Translations under genes and position numbers: made by a program | Assembly (NCBI RefSeq): GCF_003026215.1 | Contig: NZ_PYOC01000002.1 | Span: 496,001-560,000 of the forward strand | Direction: 5' to 3' | Source of the DNA: Photobacterium indicum | GTDB lineage: Bacteria > Pseudomonadota > Gammaproteobacteria > Enterobacterales > Vibrionaceae | DNA length: 64,000 nucleotides | Shown here: positions 41,856-51,359 of the stretch, piece by piece | How positions within the stretch are numbered: position 1 is the stretch's first letter | How the letters are laid out: each line of letters begins with the position of its first letter | Notes under the pieces: model-generated | What the model was told of the DNA's origin: nothing | Databases searched by the model: none | Seen by the model: the letters and a program-made list of their open reading frames with translations, nothing else

Positions 41856-43991
41856 TTACACTTTAAACTGACTCGCGAGCGCTTTCTGGCGTTCAGAAAT
41901 CTCTGTTAAACGCTGCCCTATATCTGCAGAGCTTTCAGCATGCGTTAAGATGCCCTCACTCAGCTCGCGAATATTAGATACATTACGATTCACTTCACCA
42001 GAAACAGCTTGCTGCTCTTCTGCTGCCCGCATTATCTGTTCATTCATGGCTTGAATCGCACCAACTGATTCCGTAATTTGGCTTAAACTCTCAACCGCTT
42101 TACTTACCTGCTCTGCCGTATCACCTGCGAGTTGGTTTCCTTCTTCAATTGCACCAACAACACTGCGCGTCCCTTGTTGTAAATCGTCAATTACTGTATG
42201 AATTTGCCCAACAGAATCTTTTGTTCGGCTGGCGAGCAAGCGTACTTCATCAGCCACAACAGCAAAGCCTCGCCCTTGATCTCCTGCACGCGCAGCTTCT
42301 ATCGCAGCATTTAATGCTAATAAATTCGTTTGCTCAGAAATACCTTCAATCACCTTTAATATTTCATTGATATTCTCGCTATTGCTTTCTAGCTCTTTAG
42401 CAATAGGGACCGCACTATCCATACGGTTAACAAGGCTTGCCATTAAGCCTGCTGATAACTGTATAACTTGCTGCCCTTCTTGTGCTGCACTATCTGCTTC
42501 CTTAGCAGCGTAGACAGCTGTTTCAGTGTGGCCGACGACTTGGGCTGATGTTTGGGTCATTTCTTCTGATGCAGTTGCAACCATATCAACTTCTTTAAAC
42601 TGTGACTCACTACCATCACGAGTATTACTGGCAACATGAGCCGCTTCACCTGCTGTTTTACTCACCTCTTCAACCGTGACAACAACCTGACCAATGGTAT
42701 CTTGCAACTTATCAAGGAATCGATTAAACCAAATTGCCAACTCCCCAACTTCGTCTTGTTGAGTAACTGTGATACGTTGTGTTAAATCGCCTTCACCAGA
42801 TGCTATTTCTTTTAGGCTTTCGACAACTTGTTTAATCGGTGCAACTAACCGTGATGCTGCAAATAACACCACTAAAATGCCAAAACCACCTATCATTACA
42901 CTCGCGATAATTTGAATGTTTGATGATGCAGAACGCTGGGCTTGAATCGCGCTGTCTAATGCTATTGCTTCTTCTAATACTTGCTCAGCAGGAAGTTGAA
43001 CTGTAATCCCCCATGTGGTGTTACCCAGCATTACAGGTGTATACGCTAATAACGTTCGTTGGCTATCACTCCAACCAATAAAATCATCGCCCTGACTTAA
43101 CCAAGAGGGTAACATTTCGGGCAATCCATCTTGCGGTGTATATCGATCCCCTAAGCGATTTTCACCTTGGTCCCACGCTACAATCGTACCGTCGTTACTT
43201 AATAGACTAACGTTACCGACACCATTAAATAAATTGTTATCGACGTCATTAATAACAGGCTGAAGGGTATTTAATTTAATATCGATTCCCATAATACCGA
43301 TAGATTTACCATCAACAATCAACGGCGTGGTTATTGAGCTAATAAGGTGACGTCCAGATTCTTCACTTGAAAAGGTAGGATTCATCACACAGGTATTTTG
43401 AGAAAGTGCACTACATGAAAAAATATTATTAGCTGCACGCCCTGCTGCATTCAAACTCGTATTCTCAATTTGCTCTTCAGTAAATACACGTTGAACGGCT
43501 TCCTGGTTTAATGGCTTTGACCAGTAGGGTGCAAAACGCCCGATACTATTGGCACCTACATAACTAGCATCATGATAATTATTGTCTTCACCGTCTAGCG
43601 CATTGGGTTCGAATACCACGAATGCACTATAGATATTGGGGAAATTATTGACCGAACGCCGCAATAATTCATTAATGGAACCACGAAGTTCTGCACTATT
43701 TGTATAATTTTCTTCAGCATTAAACTTTAAAAACAAAACACTTTGCGCCAACATTTCAGCCCTATAAGTGGCTTCATCCATATACTGTTGAACATATATA
43801 GCCTGACGTTCCGATTGTATTTTTACGAGCGCTTCAGATTGATTACGCAAGGATGTGAACGTTTGCTCACTTACAAGTTGCTGGTTTTGACTAGAGAAAT
43901 AAAATGACAGCCCAGTTAATACGAATACTGTAAGTAGTATCCCTACTCCTGCCATCAGCGTGATCTTCCATTGAACAGAAAGCGAACGCAT
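41856..43991 (-). CDS. Methyl-accepting chemotaxis protein with dCache sensor
   Basis: 711 aa. TM1 at about 10-32, a large periplasmic double-Cache domain (about 35-345; motifs [40 protein letters not shown]), TM2 at about 357-380, HAMP (about 380-432, [25 protein letters not shown]), and the signalling hairpin with tip [32 protein letters not shown] (about 570-605). The terminal CheR-docking pentapeptide is absent (ends ASQFKV). dCache receptors commonly bind amino acids or other small metabolites; the ligand cannot be told from sequence. Stands alone, convergent with the GGDEF gene. Confidence 0.94.
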   Translation of the reverse strand: MRSLSVQWKITLMAGVGILLTVFVLTGLSFYFSSQNQQLVSEQTFTSLRNQSEALVKIQSERQAIYVQQYMDEATYRAEMLAQSVLFLKFNAEENYTNSAELRGSINELLRRSVNNFPNIYSAFVVFEPNALDGEDNNYHDASYVGANSIGRFAPYWSKPLNQEAVQRVFTEEQIENTSLNAAGRAANNIFSCSALSQNTCVMNPTFSSEESGRHLISSITTPLIVDGKSIGIMGIDIKLNTLQPVINDVDNNLFNGVGNVSLLSNDGTIVAWDQGENRLGDRYTPQDGLPEMLPSWLSQGDDFIGWSDSQRTLLAYTPVMLGNTTWGITVQLPAEQVLEEAIALDSAIQAQRSASSNIQIIASVMIGGFGILVVLFAASRLVAPIKQVVESLKEIASGEGDLTQRITVTQQDEVGELAIWFNRFLDKLQDTIGQVVVTVEEVSKTAGEAAHVASNTRDGSESQFKEVDMVATASEEMTQTSAQVVGHTETAVYAAKEADSAAQEGQQVIQLSAGLMASLVNRMDSAVPIAKELESNSENINEILKVIEGISEQTNLLALNAAIEAARAGDQGRGFAVVADEVRLLASRTKDSVGQIHTVIDDLQQGTRSVVGAIEEGNQLAGDTAEQVSKAVESLSQITESVGAIQAMNEQIMRAAEEQQAVSGEVNRNVSNIRELSEGILTHAESSADIGQRLTEISERQKALASQFKV

Positions 43992-44084
43992 ATAAACAAT
44001 CCTTGTTTGTATTTGATACCAAAATGTAACTGTTATTTATTAAATTATCAACATGCGAAAATATTAATTAACCATTTATATATC

Positions 44085-44349
44085 ATACCAATTCCATTAA
44101 TTATCTGACCATTCAGAATACCACTGGGAGTCGAGTTCAAGGATAGTGTTTGATAAAAGAGTGGTTCTCTTTTGAAATCGCTAGACACAGAAGTTGGCTT
44201 CCAGTGGTATTCCCTTGGGGCGAGTTTAAAATACTTTTATACTGCGTTAATAAATTTCAATTTAGAGCAACTAGATTCTCAATCTATCTCCTTGCCTAAA
44301 AGCATTTTAACTCTCGCTGAACTGAGCAGATAATTAATGGATTTGGTAT
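44085..44349. mobile_element. MITE-like element B, 23-bp imperfect terminal inverted repeats
   Basis: Terminal repeats at 44085-44107 and 44327-44349 match in 22 of 23 positions (outer part ATACCAA, inner part CCATTAATTATCTG). A perfect 12-bp internal pair GAATACCACTGG / CCAGTGGTATTC lies at 44116-44127/44201-44212. Total 265 bp, no coding potential. The internal stretch TTTTATACTGCGTTA...ATTTAG...ACTA...CCTTG aligns with element A (15566-15832), which has entirely different ends. Non-autonomous transposable element or palindromic repeat; the mobilising transposase is not in the window. Confidence 0.75.
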
Positions 44350-44376
44350 TAACGATATACGATATTTTTTTGACAT

Positions 44377-44403
44377 AAAAAAAGCGCGGTTTTGACACCG
44401 CGC
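44377..44403 (-). terminator. Terminator of the opp operon
   Basis: Stem GCGCGGT / ACCGCGC with a 6-nt loop, followed on the minus strand by a run of seven T, 24 bp past oppF. Confidence 0.93.
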
Positions 44404-44426
44404 CTAAAGCCTGTCACAGGCTTGAA

Positions 44427-45416
44427 CTAGTAAGCTTTTAAACAAGATACGGCGTGAACATCACCGCCTTGCAAGCCTGGCTTTGTTTGAGCACACTCAT
44501 CAGAGGCAATTGGGCAGCGAGTGCGGAATACACAGCCTGATGGTGGATTTATCGGAGAAGGAAGTTCGCCTTCTAGCAGCTGAATCACTTTACTTTTTTC
44601 CAACTCTGGATCAGGAATCGGTACAGCAGACATTAATGCTTTGGTATATGGGTGTTTGGGTTCAGCAAAAAGTGCATCGCTTTCACCCATTTCAACCGCA
44701 TTGCCTAAATACATAACCAATACGCGATCAGAGATATGTTTCACTACCGACAGGTCATGCGCAATAAAGATTAAACTTAAGCCCATTTCTTTTTGCAATG
44801 ATTTAAGCAAGTTCACAACTTGTGCTTGAATCGATACATCAAGTGCAGAAACAGGCTCATCACAGATAATCATCTTAGGCTTTAACACCAAAGCACGCGC
44901 AATACCGATACGCTGACACTGTCCGCCAGAAAATTCATGAGGATAACGGTTGATTACGTTAGGTAATAGACCCACTTTGGTCATCATTACTTTAACTTGC
45001 TCTTTCACGTCATCATCGTGCAAATCTGGGTAGAAAGCTTTCAATGGTTCCGCAATGATTTCACCAACGGTCATTCGTGGATTTAGTGAAGCCAGCGGGT
45101 CTTGGAAAATCATTTGAATTTCTTTGCGTTTTTCACGCATATTCACATGGCTTAATTTTGTTAAATCTTGACCAAGCCAAACAACATTGCCATCGGTAGC
45201 TTCAACTAGGCCAATAACGGCACGTGCAAACGTTGATTTACCACAGCCTGACTCACCAACAACGCCCAATGTTTCACCTTCATACAGACGGATATCAACC
45301 CCATCGACGGCTTTAAGCTTTAATGGTTTAGTCCAAGGCCATGCTGATTTAGCGGCAATGTTAAAGTGAACTTTTAAATCTTTAATATCTAATAATAGAT
45401 TTTTTTGTGCATTCAT
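44427..45416 (-). CDS. oppF: Oligopeptide ABC transporter ATP-binding protein OppF
   Basis: Inner-membrane-associated ATPase of the oligopeptide importer. I start at ATG 45416, whose A is shared with the oppD stop (TAATG coupling), with GGGGAC upstream; 330 aa. An in-frame GTG two codons earlier is possible. Walker A GESGCGKST (about 59), signature SGGQCQRIGIARAL, Walker B IICDEPVSALD, and the C-terminal Cys-rich oligopeptide extension (CVFRTRCPIASDEC). Confidence 0.94.
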   Translation of the reverse strand: MNAQKNLLLDIKDLKVHFNIAAKSAWPWTKPLKLKAVDGVDIRLYEGETLGVVGESGCGKSTFARAVIGLVEATDGNVVWLGQDLTKLSHVNMREKRKEIQMIFQDPLASLNPRMTVGEIIAEPLKAFYPDLHDDDVKEQVKVMMTKVGLLPNVINRYPHEFSGGQCQRIGIARALVLKPKMIICDEPVSALDVSIQAQVVNLLKSLQKEMGLSLIFIAHDLSVVKHISDRVLVMYLGNAVEMGESDALFAEPKHPYTKALMSAVPIPDPELEKSKVIQLLEGELPSPINPPSGCVFRTRCPIASDECAQTKPGLQGGDVHAVSCLKAY

Positions 45417-46384
45417 TACCACGTCCCCAAGTCAGAAAAACAAGCACGTAAACGACCGTCAGAAAACGCTTTCAAATCTGGCGCTTCTTGTTTACAACGG
45501 CTCGATACACGGTGACAACGCTCTTGATAAGGACAACCAACAGGCAAACGCAATAAGTTGGGTGGGTTACCAGGAATTGTCGGTAATTCTTCACCTTCGG
45601 TATCTAAACGTGGAATTGCGCGTAGTAAACCTTCGGTATAAGGGTGCGCAGGCTTATAGAAAATCTCATTGATTTTTCCATATTCCATCGTACGACCAGC
45701 ATACATCACCAGTACTTTGTCACAGCTACCAGCCACGACACCTAGATCGTGGGTGATCATAATGATCGACGTGTTAAAATCTTTTTTCAGATCATTCAGC
45801 ATTTCCATGATCTGTGCTTGAACAGTTACATCCAGTGCGGTTGTTGGTTCATCAGCAATCAGCAATTTAGGGCGGCATAATAGCGCCATCGCAATCATTA
45901 CACGCTGACGCATACCGCCTGAAAATTCGTGCGGGTACATAGTAATACGCTGACGGGCTTCTGGAATTTTAACCGCGTCTAACATGCGTACACTTTCTTC
46001 AAACGCCTCTTTTTTACCCATGCCTTTGTGCAGCATTAGTACTTCCATAAGCTGATCGCTTACTTTCATATAAGGGTTCAGTGACGTCATTGGATCTTGG
46101 AAAATCATCGCTATTTGCTCAGCTCGAACTTTATTCAGCTCTTTTTCAGGCAAATTAAGAATTTCATTCCCTTCAAATTTAGCACTACCGCTAATAATAC
46201 CGTTTTTAGCCAATAGCCCCATAATAGCGAATACGGTTTGGCTTTTACCTGAACCCGACTCACCAACAATACCTAGGGTTTCACCTAGATTAAGAGAAAA
46301 ATTAAGATCATTTACCGCGGTGACAATACCGTCTTGTGTTGTAAATTCTACGCGTAGATCTTTGACATCTAATAAGCTCATCAT
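45416..46384 (-). CDS. oppD: Oligopeptide ABC transporter ATP-binding protein OppD
   Basis: Second ATPase of the importer, 322 aa. Two adjacent ATGs; GGAAG fits the second (46381) slightly better. Walker A GESGSGKSQ (about 39), signature SGGMRQRVMIAMAL, Walker B LLIADEPTTALD, C-terminal VGCPYQERCHRVSSRCK Cys motif. Stop overlaps the oppF start by one base. Confidence 0.94.
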   Translation of the reverse strand: MMSLLDVKDLRVEFTTQDGIVTAVNDLNFSLNLGETLGIVGESGSGKSQTVFAIMGLLAKNGIISGSAKFEGNEILNLPEKELNKVRAEQIAMIFQDPMTSLNPYMKVSDQLMEVLMLHKGMGKKEAFEESVRMLDAVKIPEARQRITMYPHEFSGGMRQRVMIAMALLCRPKLLIADEPTTALDVTVQAQIMEMLNDLKKDFNTSIIMITHDLGVVAGSCDKVLVMYAGRTMEYGKINEIFYKPAHPYTEGLLRAIPRLDTEGEELPTIPGNPPNLLRLPVGCPYQERCHRVSSRCKQEAPDLKAFSDGRLRACFSDLGTW

Positions 46385-46468
46385 TACTTCCTTATACTTG
46401 TATACCTAACTCAGCCCATTGCGTGAGAATGTCACCATTAACAGCACTGAGTTAAGTATCACTGATTC

Positions 46469-47383
46469 TTATCTGTCTTTTGGATCTAGTGCGTCACGTA
46501 AACCGTCACCCACATAGTTAAAGCAGAACAGGGTTACCACCATAAATGCCGCAGGGTACATCAACTGCCACAAAGCAACTTCCATTGTTTGTGAACCTTC
46601 TTGAAGTAGTGCGCCCCAACTCGTCATTGGTTCTTGAACACCTAAGCCTAGGAAGCTAAGGAAAGATTCAGTCAGAATCATGGATGGCACAAGCAGTGTT
46701 GAATACACAGCAACAATACCTAGTACGTTCGGCACGATGTGGCGTGTAATGATTCTCCAACGGCTCACACCTGATACATGCGCAGCTTCGATAAACTCTT
46801 TGCTACGAAGTGACAAGGTTTGCCCACGAACAATACGTGCCATATCAAGCCAAGAAATCGCACCGATCGCCACAAAGATCAGCATGATATTTCGGCCGAA
46901 GAACGTCACCAATACGATTACGAAGAACATGAATGGGATCGAATAAAGTATTTCAAGAATACGCATCATTACACGGTCAGTACGACCACCAATAAAGCCA
47001 GAAGTCGCACCGTAAAGTGTACCGATAACAACAGCAACTAACGCACCTAACACACCAACCATTAGTGAGATACGCCCACCAATAAGCGTACGGGTGAACA
47101 AGTCTCGACCTAGACTATCGGTACCAAAGAAGTGACCTTCTGCGCCATAGCTTGGTGCAGCGTGTAACGAATACCAATCTGTATCATCAAAGGCATAATG
47201 GCTCAGCATTGGGCCAAAAATTACCGCTAGCATTATTAGCGTTAATATCGCTAAACTCACCATTGCTGCTCTATTTCGTTTAAAACGCGTTCGAGCATCT
47301 TGCCATAAACTGCGACCTTCGATTTCCAGTTTTTCTGAAAACGCTTCGACAGCTTCTACATTTTCTTTTTTAGTTAGCATCAT
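46469..47383 (-). CDS. oppC: Oligopeptide ABC transporter permease OppC
   Basis: Inner-membrane permease, 304 aa. N-terminal cytoplasmic arm, then TM at about 40-62 and five more; the EAA cytoplasmic loop reads EFIEAAHVSGVSRWRIITRHIVPNV (about 195-220). The N-terminal HFFGTDSLGRDLFTR is an OppC/DppC hallmark. 11 bp from oppB. Confidence 0.94.
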   Translation of the reverse strand: MMLTKKENVEAVEAFSEKLEIEGRSLWQDARTRFKRNRAAMVSLAILTLIMLAVIFGPMLSHYAFDDTDWYSLHAAPSYGAEGHFFGTDSLGRDLFTRTLIGGRISLMVGVLGALVAVVIGTLYGATSGFIGGRTDRVMMRILEILYSIPFMFFVIVLVTFFGRNIMLIFVAIGAISWLDMARIVRGQTLSLRSKEFIEAAHVSGVSRWRIITRHIVPNVLGIVAVYSTLLVPSMILTESFLSFLGLGVQEPMTSWGALLQEGSQTMEVALWQLMYPAAFMVVTLFCFNYVGDGLRDALDPKDR

Positions 47384-47394
47384 CTGTCTGGCCC

Positions 47395-48315
47395 CTAGTA
47401 ACGAATTTTCGGATCGATATACGCAAGTAAAATATCAACAACAGCATTGAAGATAATAGTTAGCGTACCAATAAGAATTGTAATACCTAAAACCAACGAG
47501 TAATCACGGTTGAAGGCTGCGTTTACAAAGAGCTTGCCGATGCCTGGCAGACCAAAGATCGTTTCAATAACCACAGACCCAGTGATAATGCCGACGAATG
47601 CAGGTCCCATATAAGAAACAACAGGCAATAATGCAGGTTTTAGCGCATGCTTGATAATGATATACGGGTAACTTAAGCCCTTCGCACGTGCTGTTCGAAT
47701 AAAGTTACTGTTTAGTGTTTCAATCATACTGGCACGTGTAATACGCGCAAATGTAGCAACGTATAACAGTGACATACCAAACATAGGCAGTAATAAGAAC
47801 TTCATTGAACCGTCTTGCCAGCCACCGGCAGGCAACCAACCAAGATTTATTGAAAATATATAAATGAGAATAGGAGCCAAAATAAACGAGGGCATTACAA
47901 CCCCGGCCATGGCTGTCGACATAATGGTGTAATCAATCCAGGTATTATGTTTCAACGCTGCAATGGTTCCGACGGTTACCCCCATCACCAAAGCAAAGAT
48001 AAATGCAAAGAAACCAATCTTTGCTGATACTGGTAATGCTTTAACAACCAGTTCATTTACCGTGAAGTCTTTATATTTAAATGAAGGACCAAAGTCACCT
48101 TGAACAATATTACCAAGGTAGGTGATGTACTGCTCTGAAACTGGTTTATCTAGCCCGTATTTAGCTTCAATGTTTGCCATTACTTCGGGCGGTAATGGAC
48201 GCTCGCTTGAGAAAGGGTTGCCTGGCGCAAAGCGCATCAGGAAAAACGAAATGGTAATAAGTACCAATAACGTAGGGATGGCTTCAAAAATCCGTTTTGC
48301 GATGAATTTAATCAT
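47395..48315 (-). CDS. oppB: Oligopeptide ABC transporter permease OppB
   Basis: 306-aa permease pairing with OppC. N-terminal FIAKRIFEAIPTLLVLITISFFLMRFAPGNPF and EAA loop NFIRTARAKGLSYPYIIIKHALKPALLPV (about 187-215) are typical. Separated from oppA by 94 bp holding a hairpin. Confidence 0.94.
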   Translation of the reverse strand: MIKFIAKRIFEAIPTLLVLITISFFLMRFAPGNPFSSERPLPPEVMANIEAKYGLDKPVSEQYITYLGNIVQGDFGPSFKYKDFTVNELVVKALPVSAKIGFFAFIFALVMGVTVGTIAALKHNTWIDYTIMSTAMAGVVMPSFILAPILIYIFSINLGWLPAGGWQDGSMKFLLLPMFGMSLLYVATFARITRASMIETLNSNFIRTARAKGLSYPYIIIKHALKPALLPVVSYMGPAFVGIITGSVVIETIFGLPGIGKLFVNAAFNRDYSLVLGITILIGTLTIIFNAVVDILLAYIDPKIRY

Positions 48316-48356
48316 AAACTCTACCGTTTTATTTTTTACAGCTGTGACAGAAAGAG

Positions 48357-48384
48357 CGCTACACCCAAAATTCCGGGTGCAGCG
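48357..48384 (-). promoter_or_regulatory. oppA-oppB intercistronic hairpin
   Basis: 10-bp stem with one mismatch (CGCTACACCC / GGGTGCAGCG, 8-nt loop) directly after oppA. It has no real T run on the minus strand. Such stems commonly stabilise the binding-protein mRNA so that OppA is made in excess over the membrane subunits. Confidence 0.6.
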
Positions 48385-48409
48385 TTAATAGCGTTATATA
48401 TCTTGCTGT

Positions 48410-50044
48410 TTATTTGTCAGCAATGATGTACATGTCTTTAGTGAACAATTTGTCTTCTGCGTTATTTGACGCGTAACCACCAACTTTAGTGCTTACAAGA
48501 CGCGCCTTAACGTATTGGTAGATAGGTGCGATCGGCATATCTTCAGCAAGTTGCTTTTCAGCTTCGGCGTAAAGCTTCTCACGTTCAACATCAGACGTTG
48601 AACTCAATGCTTTAGCCATGATGCCATCATAAGCTTTGCTGTTATATTTAGGATCGTTAGAGCTGTTGTTACTTTGCATTAGTGATAAGAAGCTTGATGC
48701 TTCATTGTAATCACCACACCAACCCGCACGTGTTACGTCAAAGTTACCCTGACGGCGGTTATCCAAGTATGTTTTCCACTCTTGGTTTTCAAGCTTAGCT
48801 GTTACACCTAGGCTCTTCTTCCACATAGAAGCAATAGCAACGGCTAGCTTCTTGTGGTTTTCTGATGTGTTATAAAGCAGAGTAAATTCTAGTGGGTTAC
48901 TACTATCGAAACCAGCTTCAGCAAGAAGTTCTTTCGCCTTTTCATTACGCTCTTTCTGGCTTAATTTACCATACTGAGGTGTAACAGGATTAAAGTTAGC
49001 TGTAATTTCAGGTGTTAAGAAGTAACCAGGCTTTTGGCCTTGGCCTAATAACGCTTTAGTAATAATGTCACGGTCAATTGCGTAAGAAAGCGCTTTACGA
49101 ACACGAACATCATTGAATGGTGCTTTATCGTTATTAAAGCCGTAGTAGTACGAACAAAGGTTACCAGTAATAGAAACGTCTTCAGCGTGCTCTTTTTGTA
49201 AGCGACGGAAGTGTTCATTCGGTAGTTCGTTAGTAATATCGATCTCGCCAGCTAAAAAGCGATTCATTTCTGAAACTTGGTTTTCAATTGGCAAATAAGT
49301 TACTTGGTTAATTACCGTTTTCTTATCATTCCAATATTGAGTATTACGCTTTAATACGATGCGCTCGTTAACAACCCATTTGTCTAAAACATATGCGCCA
49401 TTACCCACAAAGTTCGCAGGCTTAGTCCAATCGTTACCAAACTTCTCAACCACTTTTTTGTTAACAGGCTTCACGGTTGTGTGACCCATCATTTTCACAA
49501 AATAAGGAACTGCTTCGTTAAGCTCAATTTTTAACGTATTGGCATCAACCGCGGTTACACCCAACGTTTCTTTATCAGCTTTACCCGCTATGATTTCAGC
49601 AGCATTCTTCATGGTAGTCATTTCGATATACCATGAGTAAGGTGATGCCGTTGCTGGATCAGCTGCGCGCTTAAAGCTGTATGCAAAATCTTCTGCTGTT
49701 ACTGGATCGCCATTTGACCACTTAGCATCTTTGCGAAGGTGGAAAATAAATGTTCTGTTATCGGTTGTTTCCCAACTTTCAGCGACGCCAGGAACAGTAT
49801 TACCGTCTGCATCTTGGTTAACCAAACCTTCAAGTAGGTCACGAATAACATGCGACTCTGGAACACCTTCAGTTTTATGGGGATCAAGAGAGGCAACTTC
49901 AGTGCCGTTACCACGAACAAGTTCTTGTGTTGCAGATAGTTTTACACCTTCAGGTACTTCAGCTGCAATTGTAGAAAAAGAAGTGGCAGCAACCGTTAGG
50001 CCCGCACTGATTAGTAGTGCTTGAGTGATTTTGTTCTTATACAT
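48410..50044 (-). CDS. oppA: Periplasmic oligopeptide-binding protein OppA
   Basis: Start at ATG 50044 with GGAG 6 nt upstream, giving 544 aa with a clean Sec signal peptide (MYKNKITQALLISAGL...STIAA); the longer frame to 50113 adds 23 residues before the signal and is rejected. Family 5 solute-binding protein: GTEVASLDPHKTEGVPES, FHLRKDAKWSNGDPVTAEDFAYSF and VRKALSYAIDRD. It is first in the opp operon, as usual. Confidence 0.95.
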   Translation of the reverse strand: MYKNKITQALLISAGLTVAATSFSTIAAEVPEGVKLSATQELVRGNGTEVASLDPHKTEGVPESHVIRDLLEGLVNQDADGNTVPGVAESWETTDNRTFIFHLRKDAKWSNGDPVTAEDFAYSFKRAADPATASPYSWYIEMTTMKNAAEIIAGKADKETLGVTAVDANTLKIELNEAVPYFVKMMGHTTVKPVNKKVVEKFGNDWTKPANFVGNGAYVLDKWVVNERIVLKRNTQYWNDKKTVINQVTYLPIENQVSEMNRFLAGEIDITNELPNEHFRRLQKEHAEDVSITGNLCSYYYGFNNDKAPFNDVRVRKALSYAIDRDIITKALLGQGQKPGYFLTPEITANFNPVTPQYGKLSQKERNEKAKELLAEAGFDSSNPLEFTLLYNTSENHKKLAVAIASMWKKSLGVTAKLENQEWKTYLDNRRQGNFDVTRAGWCGDYNEASSFLSLMQSNNSSNDPKYNSKAYDGIMAKALSSTSDVEREKLYAEAEKQLAEDMPIAPIYQYVKARLVSTKVGGYASNNAEDKLFTKDMYIIADK

Positions 50045-50449
50045 GCATAACTCCAATACATAATTCTTAGCATCCATGACTTTCTTCAGCCGGCATAATA
50101 ATTTGCACCCCATGCACTGTTAGTCCTAAACAATGCATAGCAAACCGAAGAGTTGGTCAAAACATTAACAGGCATTGAAGCAATTTGCCACAAAACCATT
50201 ACAAAAAGTGAGATAATTCTTAATAATGGTGCTTTATGCAGAACAAATGACCAGACAAAAACAAACGGTTAGATATATCTATTAAAAAAACCACTCCGCA
50301 GAGGAAAATCCGCCAATAAAGCTAATAAAAGTGCCTATTTGAATAATAAAAACACCAAAATGAATAAGTAATCAGCATAATATGCTCATAAAGATAACAT
50401 CTGACGGCGGAGTCAATAACATAAAAGTAAAAGTATGATCTTAAGGCAT
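50045..50449. promoter_or_regulatory. oppA upstream region
   Basis: About 400 bp without a gene between oppA and the terminator of the next minus-strand unit. It should hold the opp promoter and leader. I see no clear operator. Confidence 0.4.
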
Positions 50450-50475
50450 AAAAAAAGCGCCTTTATTAAGGCGCT
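50450..50475 (-). terminator. Terminator of the 55-aa protein gene
   Basis: 8-bp stem AGCGCCTT / AAGGCGCT, 4-nt loop, and a run of seven T on the minus strand. Confidence 0.92.
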
Positions 50476-50510
50476 AATTCAAACCAGTTAACAATTAAAA
50501 ATAATGAAAT

Positions 50511-50678
50511 TTACTTGTTTTCGCTATCAAACTGGGTAATTTGCTTATCGTCACTCACAGATTGCTGTCTTTGCTCTAATAAAAGCTGTTGATCATCATC
50601 TAATTTTGCATTATCTGAAATGCCTAAATCATCCATCATCTGCTTAATCTTCTTGCTGCCTACGCGTCTGTGTTTCAT
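50511..50678 (-). CDS. Small charged hypothetical protein (55 aa)
   Basis: Too short for usual cut-offs but well supported: ATG at 50678 preceded at 5 nt by GGAGAG, 55 codons and a strong terminator 35 bp after the stop. The protein begins MKHRRVGSKKIKQMMDDLG and ends QFDSENK: a basic N-terminus followed by an acidic, Gln-rich, probably helical tail. No signal peptide or TM. I do not recognise the family. Confidence 0.75.
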   Translation of the reverse strand: MKHRRVGSKKIKQMMDDLGISDNAKLDDDQQLLLEQRQQSVSDDKQITQFDSENK

Positions 50679-51048
50679 ATAACTCTCCGCTGTTAAATAA
50701 GACCAGATAGATAAAAATTCACATTTTTATCAGGACACTCAATAAATATGGCACAGAATTTAAGTATGCGCCTGAGCAGGCCTTTATTAGCAGTGAAAAT
50801 AGAAATTATAAAAGCATGATATCTGCCTTTTTCGCATGACTGAAGCACGTATCTTAATAACAAAAACGTATAAAAAAAACACTGATAGATTAAGATTTCA
50901 CAACGCTGTTTTTTAATGAACTTCCTGTACCTATCGATCCGCAATAGCGCTACTATCTTCATATCGGGATGATTAATTAGATTTCAGTAATCAAGCTTGA
51001 TCTTACCGATACTTCCGTTTCCGTTCTGTTAGCATTTGTGAGTTTAGT
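50679..51048. other. Intergenic region between two divergent small genes
   Basis: 370 bp, AT-rich. A minus-strand open frame (50693-50962) has no ribosome-binding site and a composition typical of translated non-coding DNA. Should hold promoters for both flanking small genes. Confidence 0.4.
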
Positions 51049-51159
51049 ATGGCATCAGCAAAACCAGCAGCTTGTCTCGCTCGTCCTAGTCCTACCCGTG
51101 TTCGTCATGGCTATGTGCCACCTGCACACCGTCCTCAGTACAATAAAAAAAGTGATTAA
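51049..51159 (+). CDS. Small Pro/Arg-rich hypothetical protein (36 aa)
   Basis: ATG at 51049 opens a 36-codon frame (begins MASAKPAACLARPSP, then TRVRHGYVPPAHRPQ) with GTGAG 7 nt upstream. A rho-independent terminator follows 31 bp after the stop, indicating a short transcript ending here. The local base composition is more GC-rich than its flanks, as for coding sequence. Proline- and arginine-rich and likely unstructured; family unknown. Could instead be a small RNA. Confidence 0.5.
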   Translation: MASAKPAACLARPSPTRVRHGYVPPAHRPQYNKKSD

Positions 51160-51190
51160 TAGCTAAATTATGCTATGAAATCAATAAAAT

Positions 51191-51218
51191 AATAGCTCCT
51201 ATATAGGGGCTATTTTTT
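51191..51218 (+). terminator. Terminator after the 36-aa frame
   Basis: 10-bp stem AATAGCTCCT / AGGGGCTATT (one T-G pair) with an ATAT loop, followed by TTTT. Confidence 0.85.
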
Positions 51219-51359
51219 ACTCGAAAATAAATTTCATTTCTCACTCTTACCCCCCTAAAACTAGCAGCCAATTTCACGAAGAATAGTATTGGTATTAGAC
51301 CCTAGTTGTGAAATGATAAGCCGATAGAAGCATAGTTCGATAGATAGAGAGTAAGGATA

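Noticed and set aside
50693..50962. 89-codon minus-strand frame between the two small genes
   Set aside because: No ribosome-binding site, Phe/Ile/Leu/Cys-rich product typical of translated AT-rich DNA.
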